This document shows, piece by piece, positions 62,242 through 64,000 of a DNA stretch of 64,000 bases. Every line of letters begins with the position of its first letter. Position 1 is the first letter of the stretch. Location of the stretch: contig JASISA010000010.1 of NCBI GenBank assembly GCA_031771865.1, forward strand, positions 2,604,001-2,668,000. The letters run 5' to 3'. The notes under the pieces were generated by a model. That model was not told where the DNA came from and did no database searches. It saw nothing but the letters and a program-made list of their open reading frames with translations. The translations under genes were made by a program, and so were the position numbers. The stretch is from Nothophaeocryptopus gaeumannii (lineage: Eukaryota; Ascomycota; Dothideomycetes; Mycosphaerellales; Mycosphaerellaceae).

Positions 62242-63754
62242 ATGCGTCCCGCTACATTCTACAGGGCTGTCACTGTACTGTCGTCGACGCTTGCCCTGGC
62301 TGAAGGCCAAGCGAAGGCGCTTACGGCAGATACCTTCGCGCCATTCATTGAGGCACACAAGACAGCCTTGATCAATTGTGAGTACTCCAACATGTCAATG
62401 ACGGGGTTTGAGCCTGACAGTCCACAGATGGATCGCCTTGGTGCGGACATTGCAAGCTCCTCAAGCCCAAGTATGATCAAGCTGCCGAGTTTCTTGCAGC
62501 CCACAACGTCAGCCTAACCACCGTGGACTGTACCATCGAACTCAGTCTTTGCGAACATGTCTCGGCTTATCCTACCTTGAGAATATATCACGGCGACGTG
62601 AAAACATTCAAGCCTTACGAGGGGAAAAGAAGGGCTCCAGAAGGGTACGCCACGGATTCTCCATGCCCAATTTAAACGTATACTCACTGTCTCGCAGCAT
62701 TATTTCGTACATGACTAATGGGACATACCCAACGTTCATGCCAACAACTAGCACGAGTACTTCACGACCCACGAGACTTCCTTGGCGACCAAATCCGCTT
62801 GCAGACGCCACATCCCGAAACAGCGTTCTTCTCTCGTACGACAATCAGAGAGCGCTCGTGAAGCTAGAGCTCCCTGGATTTCCGTTCGGAACTGATGAGT
62901 CTCAAAGCCAGCGTACTGGTGTTGGCAGCTTCTCAAGTGCGGTCTTGCTCACATTTTCGATATCCGACAGTGGGCACCATTTGATGCTAAATGGCAAGCC
63001 CCTTGCACTGCAGATTCCTGATCCGTCTCGCCCACAGCTTCTCCGCGCTCCTCAGGTGCCAGTAGATTGGAATAACAGTGGAATCGATCTTGGAAGCAAC
63101 AGTGACTTCGATGTATACTCTTCAGCACCCGACGACATTGCGCTACTGGACTACGATCTCAGCGCGCCCAGCCGAGACGACCCCAACATTGTCTATTACA
63201 ATTACTATCCGGAAATTCATCTCAACTTGATCGGCGGAAGGACCGGAATGTTGGAACGACAACCAACCCTGCTGGACAGCATGGGCCAAAAGTGGATCAA
63301 GATCGAGCTGTTCGACCGCAATGTACCAAGAGTGTCAAATGATCCGAAGAGGGACTATGAAATTTCCAGGATCTCATTTGGTTCGAGGCAAGATAGAAGC
63401 AACGGCAGGCTTCCGCCGTATCGTGCTATGCGTCCACCGTATCGTGCTCCGCGCCCAGACGACAGAGCTTGCAATGCATTGAGTTGGAGATGTGGTGACA
63501 TGAGCGACCCACCATACTATCAATACGTTTGGCATTCCAACTTCGACGAATATGGACGCATAGGATGCCTGAGGAGAAGGATGCTGATTTGGTGGGGAAA
63601 GATTTGGGCGGCATTTGTCAGCACGCCTCTTCACAAGTATGCTGTTGGTGCGATTGTGTTACTCTCGATTATCAAGGCACATTCAATTTGGAGTGACAGA
63701 AAGCGAAGCCTTGATTTACGCGGCAATGAGTCTAACAAGGACGGAAAGGATTAA
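62242..63754 (+). CDS. thioredoxin/PDI-type protein with large unknown C-terminal domain and membrane anchor
   Basis: Three exons, 62242-62377, 62428-62644 and 62698-63754, with introns of 50 bp (GTGAGT...CCACAG) and 53 bp (GTACGC...TCGCAG), give 469 aa. A signal peptide (MRPATFYRAVTVLSSTLALA) precedes a thioredoxin domain with the active site PWCGHC (Cys51, Cys54), flanked by KLLKPKYDQAAEFL and YPTLRIYHGDVKTF, the usual cis-Pro block. Exon 3 continues IISYMTNGTYPTFMP, then an unrecognised domain of about 330 residues rich in Asp, Ser, Pro and Arg (VLLSYDNQRALVKLELPGF, IVYYNYYPEIHLNLIGGR). Near the C-terminus is a hydrophobic segment (YAVGAIVLLSIIKAHSIW) followed by a charged tail. ER luminal oxidoreduction with a C-terminal anchor is the likely setting. 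A separate gene for the exon 3 domain is unlikely because both introns keep frame. Confidence 0.82.
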
Positions 63755-64000
63755 ACGCGTGGACTCTTGACCATAGCCGGTGTCTTGAGGTCGAAACGCC
63801 CATTGAGTGGCTGCTGCAGTACATGAGAACTGTTGGTCCTGAGAACAATCATGGGTTTGCTTACAAATGCCGGTAAAAGACTGATGGCTGATTGAATGAA
63901 CCGCGTAGCTGCAATGATGGTCCTGGCAACTTTCCGTGTTCAGACCACAGGAGCTTGGCTGGAAAGAAGAGTTGCTGAAGTCGTTCGAAGCAAACTTGGC
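63755..64000. other. right flank
   Basis: A 246-bp 3' flank of the PDI-type gene up to the window edge. No gene was recognised. Confidence 0.45.

Noticed and set aside
1..64000. CRISPR arrays, bacterial operons, integrases or prophage
   Set aside because: No spaced direct-repeat array or bacterial gene organisation is present. All genes look nuclear fungal.
1..64000. tRNA or rRNA genes
   Set aside because: No cloverleaf with a TTCGANNC T-arm was found by eye. A covariance-model search would be decisive.

Overview
This window is nuclear DNA from a filamentous ascomycete fungus, most probably a Dothideomycete. The evidence is: introns of about 50-150 bp with GT(A/G)NG(T) donors and CTNAC-like branch sites; fungal forms of housekeeping genes (Ski3, Vps51, Mog1, Rpn9, the complex I 40 kDa subunit, bL31m, an HsbA-like surface protein); a hybrid histidine kinase; and several members of the F-box-like 'LPPELRNRIY' families that are expanded in that class. 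The class is inference; the species cannot be read from the sequence. Splice sites were placed by hand from frame continuity and GT/AG signals, with no transcript data.

Layout. 0.8-11.5 kb: alpha/beta hydrolase, HAUS1-like augmin subunit, SKI3, mitochondrial ribosomal protein bL31m, and a large mitochondrial flavin-reductase-like protein. 12.1-19.6 kb: MFS monocarboxylate-type transporter, F-box protein, GAF hybrid histidine kinase. 20.5-28.7 kb: a broken F-box-like relic, an HAD/'Swiss army knife' RNA-repair-like gene with an RGG tail, then two copies of a pentapeptide-repeat/F-box-like gene, one intact and one a pseudogene, and a small hypothetical gene. 29.2-33.8 kb: a small Cys-containing protein, SDHAF3, MTQ2 and a 618-aa protein of unknown function. 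35.2-43.8 kb: TauD/TfdA-type dioxygenase, a broken BTB-like gene, class II aldolase/adducin protein, VPS51, O-methyltransferase and a small spliced ORF. 44-52.4 kb: HsbA-like GPI protein, GCNA-like SprT protease, MOG1, RPN9 and NDUFA9. 52.7-56.6 kb: three F-box-like (DUF7730/2EXR-type) genes side by side. 56.6-61.9 kb: a complete Ty1/copia LTR retrotransposon (5294 bp) inserted into the third of them. 62.2-63.8 kb: a thioredoxin/PDI-type membrane protein.

How it fits together. Most genes are unrelated housekeeping functions in ordinary fungal order: RNA decay (SKI3), translation termination (MTQ2), mitochondrial respiration and translation (bL31m, SDHAF3, NDUFA9), proteasome (RPN9), nuclear transport (MOG1) and Golgi tethering (VPS51). 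There is no CRISPR array, and I recognised no tRNA or rRNA gene. I see no convincing secondary-metabolite or defence cluster.

The most informative part is the accessory material. The copia element has LTRs that are identical along 138 bp, a 5-bp target duplication (CGGCG), and a primer-binding site that matches the 5' half of initiator tRNA-Met. Its own coding frames are nevertheless broken. At least four loci (the 20.5-kb relic, the 25-kb pentapeptide copy, the 37-kb BTB-like gene and the 56-kb F-box-like gene) are pseudogenes, each with lesions that can be located. No wholly new biological system was demonstrated. The best candidates for new protein architectures are the PDI-type membrane protein at 62.2 kb and the flavin-reductase fusion at 8.3 kb.
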